Shown here: piece after piece, positions 27,716-35,392 of the stretch
Numbering within the stretch: position 1 is the stretch's first letter
Layout: each line of letters begins with the position of its first letter
Notes under the pieces: generated by a model
Seen by the model: the letters and a program-made list of their open reading frames with translations, nothing else
Database searches by the model: none
What the model was told of the DNA's origin: nothing
Position numbers and translations under genes: made by a program
Assembly (NCBI RefSeq): GCF_003293675.1
Contig: NZ_CP029984.1
Span: 1,499,446-1,563,445 of the forward strand
Length of the DNA: 64,000 nucleotides
Direction of reading: 5' to 3'
Source: Gardnerella leopoldii
Lineage (GTDB): Bacteria; Actinomycetota; Actinomycetes; Actinomycetales; Bifidobacteriaceae

Positions 27716-29110
27716 ATGCAACCTGAATGGGTAAAATCAAGTGTATTTTATCAGATTTTTCCGGAGCGTTTCGCAAATGCAAATGCCTCTATTAACCCTA
27801 ATCCTGTAGAATCATGGGATAAATCTCCAACTAGGGACAATTTTTTCGGTGGTGATTTGCAAGGGATCAGTGAGCATCTGTCATATCTTGCGGATATGGG
27901 TGTCAATGCTTTGTATCTTACTCCAATTTTCCAAGCGGATACGAATCATCGCTATGATGCCACTGATTATTTCAAAATTGATTCACGTCTTGGTAATGAC
28001 GCAGATTTTGATGAGTTTATTAAGCGTGCTCATGAATTGCAGATTCGTGTAGTTTTAGATGGTGTATTCAATCATTGTGGAATAGGCCACTGGGCGTTTC
28101 AAGATGTTGTACGTAACGGCGAACAATCGCAATATGTTAATTGGTTTTCGGTAGAGGGCTTTCCTGTAGTGTCTCATCCGGAACCGAATTATAAAACATG
28201 TTCCGGCTGTTACTATTTACCAAAATGGAATGTATATAATCCAGAAGTGCGTAGACATCACTATAACGTTGCTAAATATTGGTTAAATCGTGGTATTGAT
28301 GGCTGGCGTTTAGATGTTCCATATTTCGTCAATAAAACATTTTGGAAGGGTTTCCATAAAGTAGTGAAATCTTTTGGGGATGATAAATACTTAGTAGCTG
28401 AAGAATGGCGTAACCCTTCTCAATGGCTTACTCCGGAACTTATGGATGGAACCATGAATTATACAGTTCGTGATTTAGTCCTAGGTTTTTGCGCTGATGA
28501 AACGTTGGATGCTTATGATTTTGCAGATGGTATGAATGCTTTGTATAACGATATTCCAGAAGAACATCGTTCTTGTATGTTGAATTTGCTTGGGAGTCAC
28601 GATACTGAGCGATTGCTTACGCGTACAAAAGCTCATGAATATGCTTGGGATACGTCTGCTGAAGACGCTGAGAATTTAGCTTATGCGCTGTTATTCGCTG
28701 CTGATGGTGCTCCTATGGTGTATTACGGCGATGAAAATGGTATGGAAGGAGAAAATGATCCGGGTTGCCGCGCTCCTATGATTTGGAATGAGAATGCTTG
28801 GAATTTATCTGTTCGTAAAACAGTTTGCAAATTAATGCGTCTACGTAGAGAAAATGCTGCTCTCCAATATGGCAGGCAGCATGTAGCTGCTTTAGGTAAA
28901 CATACTGTGTGTATTACGCGCAACTTACCTTCGGGGCGTGCATGCTTATGTTTAGTGCATCGCGGATCTGGAGCTTACATCAATTGTGATGATTTGCCGG
29001 TGCGTATGGATCGTTCGCTATTTGGTGTGCCAAGTATAATAGGTAAGCAATACCGTATGGGAGAAAAATCCATTATATTGTATGAAGGTGAAGCAGTGGG
29101 GAAGCTATGA
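27716..29110 (+). CDS. GH13 alpha-glucan hydrolase (cyclomaltodextrinase/neopullulanase/alpha-glucosidase type)
   Basis: 464 aa, cytoplasmic (no signal peptide). Catalytic blocks: region I LDGVFNHCG, region II GWRLDVPYF (nucleophile D200), region III VAEEWR (acid/base E229) and region IV LLGSHDTERL (D296). The opening SSVFYQIFPERFANAN is typical of GH13_20 enzymes, but the N-terminal dimerisation domain usual in that subfamily is missing. It probably hydrolyses maltodextrins brought in by the upstream transporter. 55 bp after the MalG-like gene; its stop overlaps the next start (ATGA). Confidence 0.9.
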   Translation: MQPEWVKSSVFYQIFPERFANANASINPNPVESWDKSPTRDNFFGGDLQGISEHLSYLADMGVNALYLTPIFQADTNHRYDATDYFKIDSRLGNDADFDEFIKRAHELQIRVVLDGVFNHCGIGHWAFQDVVRNGEQSQYVNWFSVEGFPVVSHPEPNYKTCSGCYYLPKWNVYNPEVRRHHYNVAKYWLNRGIDGWRLDVPYFVNKTFWKGFHKVVKSFGDDKYLVAEEWRNPSQWLTPELMDGTMNYTVRDLVLGFCADETLDAYDFADGMNALYNDIPEEHRSCMLNLLGSHDTERLLTRTKAHEYAWDTSAEDAENLAYALLFAADGAPMVYYGDENGMEGENDPGCRAPMIWNENAWNLSVRKTVCKLMRLRRENAALQYGRQHVAALGKHTVCITRNLPSGRACLCLVHRGSGAYINCDDLPVRMDRSLFGVPSIIGKQYRMGEKSIILYEGEAVGKL

Positions 29111-30171
29111 ATGTTCGTAGAGTGACTATTAAGGATGTTGCAGAAAAAGCTAATGTTTCCAAGTCTGCAGTATCTTTTGCATATAATGATCCGTCAAAAC
29201 TATCTGAGGCGACGGTTGAACATATTATGCAAACTGCTGAAGAAATGGGATATGTGCGAAGTGCAACAGCTAGAGCATTGCGTACGAATTCTTCGAATGC
29301 TTTGGGCTTGTTGCTGCCGCAAGGTATTGATACGATTTTGCAAAATCCCTATTATTCACTTTTGATTCAGGGCATTGGGCAGGTTTGCCAGTCGGAAGGC
29401 TACACTTTGATGCTTGTTCCTCCGCTGAGAGGTTCAATGTTAAAAGCTATTCCTACAGCTGCAGTAAGTGGTTTTATAATTTGCGGCTTGGAAGCTGAAC
29501 GTGCAGAAGTTGTTGAAATTTTGAATAAGCATGTTCCTGTAGTGATTGTGGATCCTGCTCAACCTATTAACGTTCCGACTGTAGAAGTTGACGATGAGCA
29601 TGATTTTGAAGATTTAGTAGATCGACTTATTGATTTAGGTCATAGAAATATTGGTATTGCGGCAATTGAAACGAAATCGCATACTGATTATCCTGGGTGG
29701 CAAGGAATAGTTGGTAGGCGCATGGCAAGTGTTGTGCGCGCGCTTAAAAAGCATAACTTATCGCCGGAAGATAAAGAAATTACCGTTATAGAAACGCCCT
29801 GCACATATCAGGGTGGCACTGATGTTTTCAATAAAATGTGGAATGATACTAATCTCGAATACAGACCTACTGCGATTGTGTCGTTTAGCGACATTATTGC
29901 GCTAGGCGTGCTTGGAGCAGCTCAACAACAAGGGCTACGTGTGCCTGAGGACCTTTCCATTACTGGTTATGATGATTTGCCTTTGTCTACAATTTGTACG
30001 CCACGATTAACTACGGTTCATCAGCCAATTACTTCAAAAGGACGTTTGGCTGCAGAAAGTTTGATTGATCAAATACGCTTTGATGAAGAAGCTTTGCCTG
30101 TTTCGCATAAAAAACTAGGAACTGCCCTCATCGTGCGTGAATCGGTTGGGGCAGCTCCTCTTAAGAAGTAA
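29107..30171 (+). CDS. LacI-family transcriptional regulator of the maltodextrin-type operon
   Basis: 354 aa. The N-terminal helix-turn-helix VTIKDVAEKANVSKSAVSFAYN with the hinge-helix region (TARALRTNSSNALGLLLP) and the periplasmic-binding-protein-like effector domain (SFSDIIALGVLGAAQQQGLRVPEDLSITGYDD) are complete. It overlaps the GH13 stop by 4 bp, so it is the last gene of the operon it most likely represses, a negative feedback arrangement. The inducer is presumably an alpha-glucoside. Confidence 0.93.
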   Translation: MNVRRVTIKDVAEKANVSKSAVSFAYNDPSKLSEATVEHIMQTAEEMGYVRSATARALRTNSSNALGLLLPQGIDTILQNPYYSLLIQGIGQVCQSEGYTLMLVPPLRGSMLKAIPTAAVSGFIICGLEAERAEVVEILNKHVPVVIVDPAQPINVPTVEVDDEHDFEDLVDRLIDLGHRNIGIAAIETKSHTDYPGWQGIVGRRMASVVRALKKHNLSPEDKEITVIETPCTYQGGTDVFNKMWNDTNLEYRPTAIVSFSDIIALGVLGAAQQQGLRVPEDLSITGYDDLPLSTICTPRLTTVHQPITSKGRLAAESLIDQIRFDEEALPVSHKKLGTALIVRESVGAAPLKK

Positions 30172-30198
30172 TTGGCTTAATATATTTTGCAGTTTTGA

Positions 30199-30546
30199 CT
30201 AGAAGTTGCCGCCGTTCCAACCCCAGTCAGTAGTTGCAGTGTAACGAATATAAGTGCGATCCTGTGGAATCCCAAGCTCTCGCTCTAAAGCTGCCATAAT
30301 CTGCTCAGTTAACTTTTCCCAAGCAGACCCTGGCACGCTGGAACCAAACACGTTCACCTCAACGTAAGCTGCAGGCTTGGAATCGTCTCCTGCAAAATAA
30401 ATCGGCATATTGTCCTCGAATGGGCACATGAGCCAATGCTCGCTTTTTCCTGGAACTGCGCTAATTGCTTTGCCATAAGCAGTTTTTAATGCGTCACGCT
30501 GGGCAGGTGTTGTGCTTACAGAAACATGAGTATGAATAACTGGCAT
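30199..30546 (-). CDS. MIF/phenylpyruvate tautomerase-like protein
   Basis: 115 aa. The sequence matches macrophage migration inhibitory factor in length and pattern: Pro2 (catalytic base of the tautomerase superfamily after Met removal), a GKSEHWLM segment with the Lys at the MIF K32 position, and an end DRTYIRYTATTDWGWNGGNF that parallels DRVYINY...GWNNSTF of human MIF. The CXXC of MIF is absent. It may be a tautomerase of unknown substrate. It is convergent with the LacI gene (27-bp gap) and divergent from the GtrA-like gene. GGAGC precedes ATG 30546. Confidence 0.85.
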   Translation of the reverse strand: MPVIHTHVSVSTTPAQRDALKTAYGKAISAVPGKSEHWLMCPFEDNMPIYFAGDDSKPAAYVEVNVFGSSVPGSAWEKLTEQIMAALERELGIPQDRTYIRYTATTDWGWNGGNF

Positions 30547-30621
30547 AATCGCTCCTTTGCTAAATTTAGTAAGCTTTATTACGTAACAATTATATGTTAT
30601 TTGTTAGCAGCCGCGTGTTTA

Positions 30622-31137
30622 ATGGATATTATGAAAAAGCTTATTGAACAGGTTGTAAAGTTTGGAATTGTGGGCATTATTGCCCTTATTATTGACGTTG
30701 CGCTACTCAATTTATTAATGCTTGCGCACTTAAATAATGTGGTTGCGGGTACGATTTCTTTCGTAATCTCACTTATCTTCAACTATATTGCCAGTATGAA
30801 ATACGTCTTTAAACATCGTGAAGATATGGCAAAGTGGATGGAGCTTCTGATTTTTGTTATTTCCGCAGTCATAGGTTTGCTTATAAACGATTTGATTATT
30901 TGGGCTAGTACGTTAGGAATGGCTGAAACTTTACGCGGATCTGCAGTATACGTTTTGCGCACAAATATAGGAAAACTTGTAGCTACTGTTGTTGTTGCTG
31001 TGTGGAATTTTGTTATACGAAAGTGGCTGCTCGATGATACTAAATCTCAACAGCCTGGGTATGTTGCGCAAGAAGATACTAGTTTTGCTCACCGCTTGGG
31101 AATGTGGTCGCTTAATCATACAAAAAACCGCAAGTAA
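30622..31137 (+). CDS. GtrA-like membrane protein
   Basis: 171 aa from ATG 30622; ATG 30631 is an alternative and the upstream in-frame extension to 30526 overlaps the divergent promoter. Four membrane segments with the GtrA signatures: VVKFGIVGIIALIIDVALLNLL, ISFVISLIFNYIASMKYVF, and a final GKLVATVVVAVWNFVIRKWLL. GtrA proteins are thought to move or assist polyprenyl-linked sugars across the membrane for wall glycans. The C-terminal 30 residues are a polar cytoplasmic tail. Confidence 0.85.
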   Translation: MDIMKKLIEQVVKFGIVGIIALIIDVALLNLLMLAHLNNVVAGTISFVISLIFNYIASMKYVFKHREDMAKWMELLIFVISAVIGLLINDLIIWASTLGMAETLRGSAVYVLRTNIGKLVATVVVAVWNFVIRKWLLDDTKSQQPGYVAQEDTSFAHRLGMWSLNHTKNRK

Positions 31138-31171
31138 TTGTTTTAATGTTTTAAACAGAAAGTAGAACGCA

Positions 31172-31864
31172 ATGCCAGCTACGACAATTCATTTTGTGCG
31201 TCATGGAGAAGTTGATAATCCAAATCACGTGTTGTATGAGCGTCTTCCTGGATTTCATCTTTCGGCTCGCGGAGTGAGGATGGCGCAAGCTACAGCAAAA
31301 TATATTGCCACTGTTCCGCAAATGCGCGGAATTACTGCAATTTATTCGTCTCCTCTTGAGCGGACTCGTGAAACAGCGCGTGAAATCGAAAATGCTTTGC
31401 GCAAGATTGCAGATTCTTCCTATGTAAAAGCGCACTGTGATGAAGATTCTGCGCAATCTCAAGAAAGCGACATTATTTTAGATAAACGCTTAATTGAAGC
31501 TGGAAATAATTTCCGCGGAAAACGCATAGGCTACGGTGAAGGCGCGCTGTGGAAAAACGACAATTGGAAGCTTGTTGCGAATTTGTGGAAGCCAAGTTGG
31601 GGAGAAAGCTACCGCAGTATTGCTACTCGCGTTGGTGATTTTGCGCGCGAGCAGGTTCGTAAGCATCCTGGTGAGCAAATCGTTGCAGTTACTCATGAGT
31701 CGCCAATCTGGTCTTATAGACACCTACTGGAAACCGGTCACGCTGAACATAATATGCTTCTTCGTCACACGGCTTTAGCTTCGATTACTTCTATTACTTA
31801 CGATTGTGAGACTTTGCGTGTGCTTTCAATTACGTATGTTGATCCTGCTGGGCGAGTGAAGTAA
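31172..31864 (+). CDS. Histidine phosphatase (phosphoglycerate mutase-like)
   Basis: 230 aa. RHGE motif at about residues 10-13 (phospho-His), SSPLERTRETA block, and the second catalytic His in VTHESPIW. The family removes phosphate from small metabolites or proteins; the substrate here is not evident. The middle contains an extra charged stretch (SYVKAHCDEDSAQSQESD). It follows the GtrA-like gene by 34 bp and precedes an acidic protein, so the three may be an operon. Confidence 0.88.
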   Translation: MPATTIHFVRHGEVDNPNHVLYERLPGFHLSARGVRMAQATAKYIATVPQMRGITAIYSSPLERTRETAREIENALRKIADSSYVKAHCDEDSAQSQESDIILDKRLIEAGNNFRGKRIGYGEGALWKNDNWKLVANLWKPSWGESYRSIATRVGDFAREQVRKHPGEQIVAVTHESPIWSYRHLLETGHAEHNMLLRHTALASITSITYDCETLRVLSITYVDPAGRVK

Positions 31865-31892
31865 GTAACATATAATGCGAAGGAGCATTGAA

Positions 31893-32849
31893 ATGGTTAA
31901 TTCTGTTGATTCTGTCAAAGATTCTGAAGATATTAAAAATAATGAAAAAAGTATGCTAATGCTGAATGATGCAGCGCAATCTGCCGCAAAACTAACAGAA
32001 TTATGGCCATTGACGGAAGCGCGACACTTAGATAACGACGCAAAATATGCGGAAAATCTTGAGGTGCGCTCAATGCGAGCAATAGCGCGAATACTCACGA
32101 ATCTTGACGTTACCGTTCCGGATGCTGAATTTGTGTATGAAGGCGCGGATGAAATTCCTGGACGTCCGCAAGAAATAGTAGACGCGCTACTTGCTGCCGC
32201 CGATGCTTACGACAATATGGATTCATGCTATGAGCCTAACTATGATGAAGCAGAAGAAGAAATACTAGAAAATAGTAATAATATAAATTCTATTTTTAGT
32301 AAGATTGCATCTCATTCTGCCGAAGATTCTAATGCAATAAATGCAGCAGCCGATACGTTAAATGTTGAAGGTAATTGGAGTATTAACAATATCGACTTTG
32401 CAATTAATTATGCGAAACAAATGGTTTCTTGTTATGAAAATAAATCATTGGAAACGCAAAAAATTATTGTAGTTTTAAGCTTACTAACAAATCTAATTAA
32501 AAAAACTAACGAGATTTGCGAAACTTTACCAATCTTCTTATATATTAACGAAATATGTGAGTGTGCTGGTTTGCCGCGAATGATGTTCAAGGATGCTCAA
32601 TGGCGTGAGATTGTTGATTGTGTGCGCAATTCTAGTGATAAGTGTAATTGTGATATAAGTGCGTTGGTCAATTTTATTTCGCCGCTGCTTATTTCAGAGT
32701 GGGAAAAGCATCGTGAAGACGTGCTGTGGGATCCTGAAGTTGCGAAGAAGCTCGCAAAAGAAGAGGATGATAGAAAGTCCCGCGAGGCTCTTGCTGCGAA
32801 GTTTGCGCACGTTGAGGGTAATAAAGAATCTACGCAGGCGCTTGATTAG
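31893..32849 (+). CDS. Hypothetical acidic protein
   Basis: 318 aa from ATG 31893; GAAGGAGC lies about 7 nt upstream inside a longer reading from 31875. No signal peptide or membrane segment. It is rich in Asp, Glu, Asn and Ser, largely alpha-helical by composition, with an Asn/Glu-rich linker (DEAEEEILENSNNINS) dividing two predicted helical halves and a charged C-terminal helix. I do not recognise a family. Its position 28 bp after the histidine phosphatase and before gltX suggests cotranscription with the former. Confidence 0.7.
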   Translation: MVNSVDSVKDSEDIKNNEKSMLMLNDAAQSAAKLTELWPLTEARHLDNDAKYAENLEVRSMRAIARILTNLDVTVPDAEFVYEGADEIPGRPQEIVDALLAAADAYDNMDSCYEPNYDEAEEEILENSNNINSIFSKIASHSAEDSNAINAAADTLNVEGNWSINNIDFAINYAKQMVSCYENKSLETQKIIVVLSLLTNLIKKTNEICETLPIFLYINEICECAGLPRMMFKDAQWREIVDCVRNSSDKCNCDISALVNFISPLLISEWEKHREDVLWDPEVAKKLAKEEDDRKSREALAAKFAHVEGNKESTQALD

Positions 32850-32901
32850 TTTTTAGGTTGACTTATGTTTGATGCGAATGCTGCACGTCCGTAACGCGCG
32901 G

Positions 32902-32914
32902 CACAATGGAACCT
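32902..32914 (+). promoter_or_regulatory. Putative leaderless promoter of gltX
   Basis: CACAAT (32902-32907), 7 nt, ATG 32915; no ribosome site. This decides for ATG 32915 over ATG 32906. Confidence 0.45.
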
Positions 32915-34468
32915 ATGACTGATATCGAGGAAACTCAAGAAGTTGCTAATAATGCAACAAAATCCGCAAAGCCTGAACTTCCAAAGAATGTTCGCGTGCG
33001 TTTTTGCCCTTCGCCAACCGGTACACCTCACGTAGGTATGGTTCGTACCGCGCTATTTAACTGGGCGGAGGCTCGCCATACTCACGGCAAATTGCTGTTC
33101 CGTATTGAAGATACCGATAATGAGCGCGATAGTGAGGAAAGCTACCAGCAGATTATTGAGGCTCTTCGTTGGCTCAATATTGATTGGGACGAGGGCATTG
33201 ATGTTGGTGGAGATAACGGACCGTATCGCCAGTCCCAGCGCATGGAAATTTATAAAGACGTAGCACAAAAGCTTTTTGAAGCAGGATACGCTTATGAATC
33301 CTTCTCTACTCCTGAAGAAATTAAGGAGCGTAATATTGCTGCTGGTCGTCCTGCTGAATTTGGTTACGATGGCTACGATCGCAATCTTACGGAAGAACAG
33401 AAGCAAGCTTTCCGCGACGAAGGTCGCAAACCTGCACTTCGCTTGAAGATGCCAAATGAAGACATTACTTTTAACGATTTAATTCGTGGCGAAATCACCT
33501 TTAAAGCTGGATCTGTTCCAGATTATGTGATTGTGCGCCCGAATGGCGATCCACTTTATACGCTTACAAACCCTGTTGACGATGCGTTAATGGATGTGAA
33601 CGTTGTTTTGCGCGGTGAAGATATTCTTAGCTCCACGCCTCGTCAGATTGTGCTTTACCGTTACCTTATGGAGATGGGCATTGCTAAGGAAACTCCACTT
33701 TACGGCCATATGCCTTACGTTATGGGCGAAGGTAAGAAGAAGCTTTCCAAGAGAGACCCTGAGTCCAACTTGTTCTTGCATAGAGATAACGGATTTATTC
33801 CAGAAGGCTTACTGAACTACTTGGCTTTGCTTGGCTGGTCGATCGCTCCTGATCGTGACGTGTTCACTATGGACGAAATGATTGAAAAGTTCGATGTGCG
33901 AGACGTTAAGGCAAATCCTGCACACTTTGACTTAGACAAGGCGATTTCCATCAACGCTGAGCATATTCGTATGCTCGATCCGCAAGATTTCTTGAATCGT
34001 TCTGTGCCTTACTTGCATAAGGATGGCGTAGTTAGCGCAGATAATTGGGATGCGTTAACTGACCGCGAGCGTGAAGTACTCACAGCTGCAGCTCCTCTTG
34101 TACAGCCTCGCGTGCGTTTGCTTGGTGAAGTCGCTGGAATGGTTGGAAGCCTGTTAAGCGAAGATGGCTACATTGCTCCAGATGACGACGCTCGTAAACA
34201 GTTGAAGGAATCTGCAGGCGAGGTTCTTGACGCTGCGCTCGCTGCTTTGAAGGGTGTTGATGTCGCTGATTGGCACACTGATTCCTTGCATGAGCTTTTG
34301 AATAAGAAGCTTGTTGAGGAAGCTGGTTACAAGCCGCGCTTGGCATTTGGTCCTGTGCGAGTTGCACTTTCTGGCCGTCGCGTTTCTCCGCCACTGTTTG
34401 AGTCCATGGAAATCGTGGGCAAAGACGTGACTTTGGCGCGTTTAGCTGGATTGCGTGAGCATTTGTAA
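32915..34468 (+). CDS. gltX: Glutamyl-tRNA synthetase, probably non-discriminating
   Basis: 517 aa from ATG 32915. Class Ib signatures: [22 protein letters not shown] (HIGH as HVGM), [17 protein letters not shown], and KKLSKRD as the KMSKS motif. A 25-residue polar N-terminal extension precedes the catalytic core. Bacteria of this group lack GlnRS and make Gln-tRNA via GatCAB, so the enzyme probably also charges tRNA-Gln; this is family knowledge, not seen here. It is followed by a strong terminator and then tRNA-Glu and tRNA-Gln genes, its two likely substrates. Confidence 0.96.
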   Translation: MTDIEETQEVANNATKSAKPELPKNVRVRFCPSPTGTPHVGMVRTALFNWAEARHTHGKLLFRIEDTDNERDSEESYQQIIEALRWLNIDWDEGIDVGGDNGPYRQSQRMEIYKDVAQKLFEAGYAYESFSTPEEIKERNIAAGRPAEFGYDGYDRNLTEEQKQAFRDEGRKPALRLKMPNEDITFNDLIRGEITFKAGSVPDYVIVRPNGDPLYTLTNPVDDALMDVNVVLRGEDILSSTPRQIVLYRYLMEMGIAKETPLYGHMPYVMGEGKKKLSKRDPESNLFLHRDNGFIPEGLLNYLALLGWSIAPDRDVFTMDEMIEKFDVRDVKANPAHFDLDKAISINAEHIRMLDPQDFLNRSVPYLHKDGVVSADNWDALTDREREVLTAAAPLVQPRVRLLGEVAGMVGSLLSEDGYIAPDDDARKQLKESAGEVLDAALAALKGVDVADWHTDSLHELLNKKLVEEAGYKPRLAFGPVRVALSGRRVSPPLFESMEIVGKDVTLARLAGLREHL

Positions 34469-34502
34469 ATCACCAATAATTTATAAGCTCAAATAAAATT
34501 TG

Positions 34503-34552
34503 AACAAGGTGGGAACGTGGCACTATTGCCACGTTTCCACCTTGTTATTTGT
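34503..34552 (+). terminator. Strong intrinsic terminator after gltX
   Basis: AACAAGGTGG-G-AACGTGGC pairs with GCCACGTT-T-CCACCTTGTT around an ACTATT loop, followed by ATTTGTTTT. Confidence 0.92.
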
Positions 34553-34658
34553 TTTATGTTTCGTTTAATATATTTTCGACACGCCGCGGTTGCGTATTGA
34601 GTTGTTATGTTGTAAAGTCGCTATTTGTTGCGTCAAGAGGCGTAGCTGATAAATGAAA

Positions 34659-34731
34659 GCCCCCGTCGTCTAGCGGTCTAGGACTACGCCCTCTCACGGC
34701 GCCAACACCGGTTCAAATCCGGTCGGGGGTA
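34659..34731 (+). tRNA. tRNA-Glu (CUC)
   Basis: 73 nt cloverleaf. Acceptor GCCCCCG pairs with CGGGGGT, D-arm TCTAGCGGTCTAGGA, anticodon loop CTCTCAC giving CUC, T-arm CCGGTTCAAATCCGG. CCA is not encoded. Confidence 0.96.
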
Positions 34732-34771
34732 CGAAGACGGAACGGTCCCAAGAGCCGCGAAGCCTGCCAAT

Positions 34772-34843
34772 TGGGGTATGGTGTAATTGGCAACACAGGT
34801 GATTCTGGTTCATCCATTCTTGGTTCGAGTCCAGGTACCCCAG
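34772..34843 (+). tRNA. tRNA-Gln (CUG)
   Basis: 72 nt. Acceptor TGGGGTA pairs with TACCCCA, anticodon loop TTCTGGT giving CUG, T-arm CTTGGTTCGAGTCCAGG, discriminator G, CCA not encoded. 40 nt after tRNA-Glu, probably one transcript. Confidence 0.96.
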
Positions 34844-34849
34844 CGAATA

Positions 34850-34874
34850 GCTCTCGTAGAACGAGGGCTTTTTT
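34850..34874 (+). terminator. Intrinsic terminator after the tRNA pair
   Basis: GCTCTCGT, AGA loop, ACGAGGGC, then six T. Confidence 0.9.
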
Positions 34875-34911
34875 GTTATCTATCTGTATTCCTGCGATTT
34901 GCCTCAGCGCG

Positions 34912-34948
34912 CGACCTTTTCTTTACGCGGCTGTAAAGTTTTGGTCGG
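34912..34948. repeat. Short palindromic repeat, copy A
   Basis: CGACC-TTTT-CTTTAC-GCGGCT-GTAAAG-TTTT-GGTCG. Outer arms CGACC/GGTCG and inner arms CTTTAC/GTAAAG are inverted. Related copies lie at 34964-34999 (degenerate), 63519-63554 and 63570-63606. All sit just past terminators. Confidence 0.65.
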
Positions 34949-34963
34949 ATTAAGGTGATGAAA

Positions 34964-34999
34964 CGACAGTTTCTTTACATGCGTGCTCAGTTTTTGCCG
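34964..34999. repeat. Short palindromic repeat, degenerate copy
   Basis: Same frame as copy C at 63570 (CGAC..TTT.TTTAC....GTTTTTGCCG) but the right inner arm GTAAAG has decayed to GCTCAG. Confidence 0.45.
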
Positions 35000-35061
35000 T
35001 TTACCGCGCTTGTACACGCTTATCCCGTTTACTACGCTTGCCGCACGCTTCTTATGCAGCC

Positions 35062-35174
35062 TTAAAATCAAAAACCCCGGTGCGTGACCGGGGTTAGAGA
35101 AAGAAGAGAAGAAGAGAGGTTTAAGTTATTAAAGTCAAATTCAACTACTTGCTTGTAGTTTATTTCCTTTTGAT
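35062..35174 (-). ncRNA. Candidate small RNA with pyrimidine-rich centre
   Basis: On the minus strand a possible -10 TATTAT (35181-35186) is followed by about 110 nt that ends in a clear intrinsic terminator, AACCCCGGT-CACGC-ACCGGGGTT-TTTGATTTT. No ORF of useful size starts inside. Just before the terminator stem is an unstructured run of about 25 nt made almost only of C and U (CCTCTCTTCTTCTCTTC...), complementary to purine-rich Shine-Dalgarno regions. A terminator in this orientation has no other obvious gene to serve. The promoter assignment is weak. Confidence 0.4.
35064..35095 (-). terminator. Intrinsic terminator on the minus strand
   Basis: Stem AACCCCGGT / ACCGGGGTT (35073-35095) with a 5-nt loop; the T-run is on the minus strand (plus strand reads AAAATCAAA before the stem), and the plus-strand side is followed by purines. 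Confidence 0.85.
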
Positions 35175-35380
35175 GTATATATAATAACCACCTTATGCTG
35201 AGTGCAGTAATGCGATTACCTGTGAATTGTCTGTGAATTTGTAACTATTTTACTGAAATTGCACGTTTTTATCGCTTTTGGGTTATTTCTTATCAGTATT
35301 TGCTTAATTTAGTATTTTTGAATGTAAATAATTTATGTAAACTTGCGAACAAAATTGAGTGAGTCGCGGCATATCTGCCG

Positions 35381-35392
35381 TATGCTTAAAGT
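35381..35392 (+). promoter_or_regulatory. Putative leaderless promoter of the metallophosphoesterase gene
   Basis: TATGCT (35381-35386), 6 nt, ATG 35393; no Shine-Dalgarno. Confidence 0.4.

Larger units (their letters stand above)
34875..35392. other. Non-coding region between the tRNAs and the metallophosphoesterase gene
   Basis: About 520 bp. From left: repeat copies A and the degenerate copy, a stretch with several TTTACCGCGCTTG-like words (about 34999-35045), a minus-strand terminator (35064-35095), a CU-rich segment on the minus strand belonging to a candidate small RNA, and an AT-rich promoter zone for the gene at 35393. No conserved ORF. Confidence 0.6.

Noticed and set aside
35073..35095. 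Reading the CCCCGG stem as a plus-strand terminator of the tRNA transcript
   Set aside because: The plus side is followed by purines; the T-run exists only on the minus strand and the tRNAs already have their own terminator.
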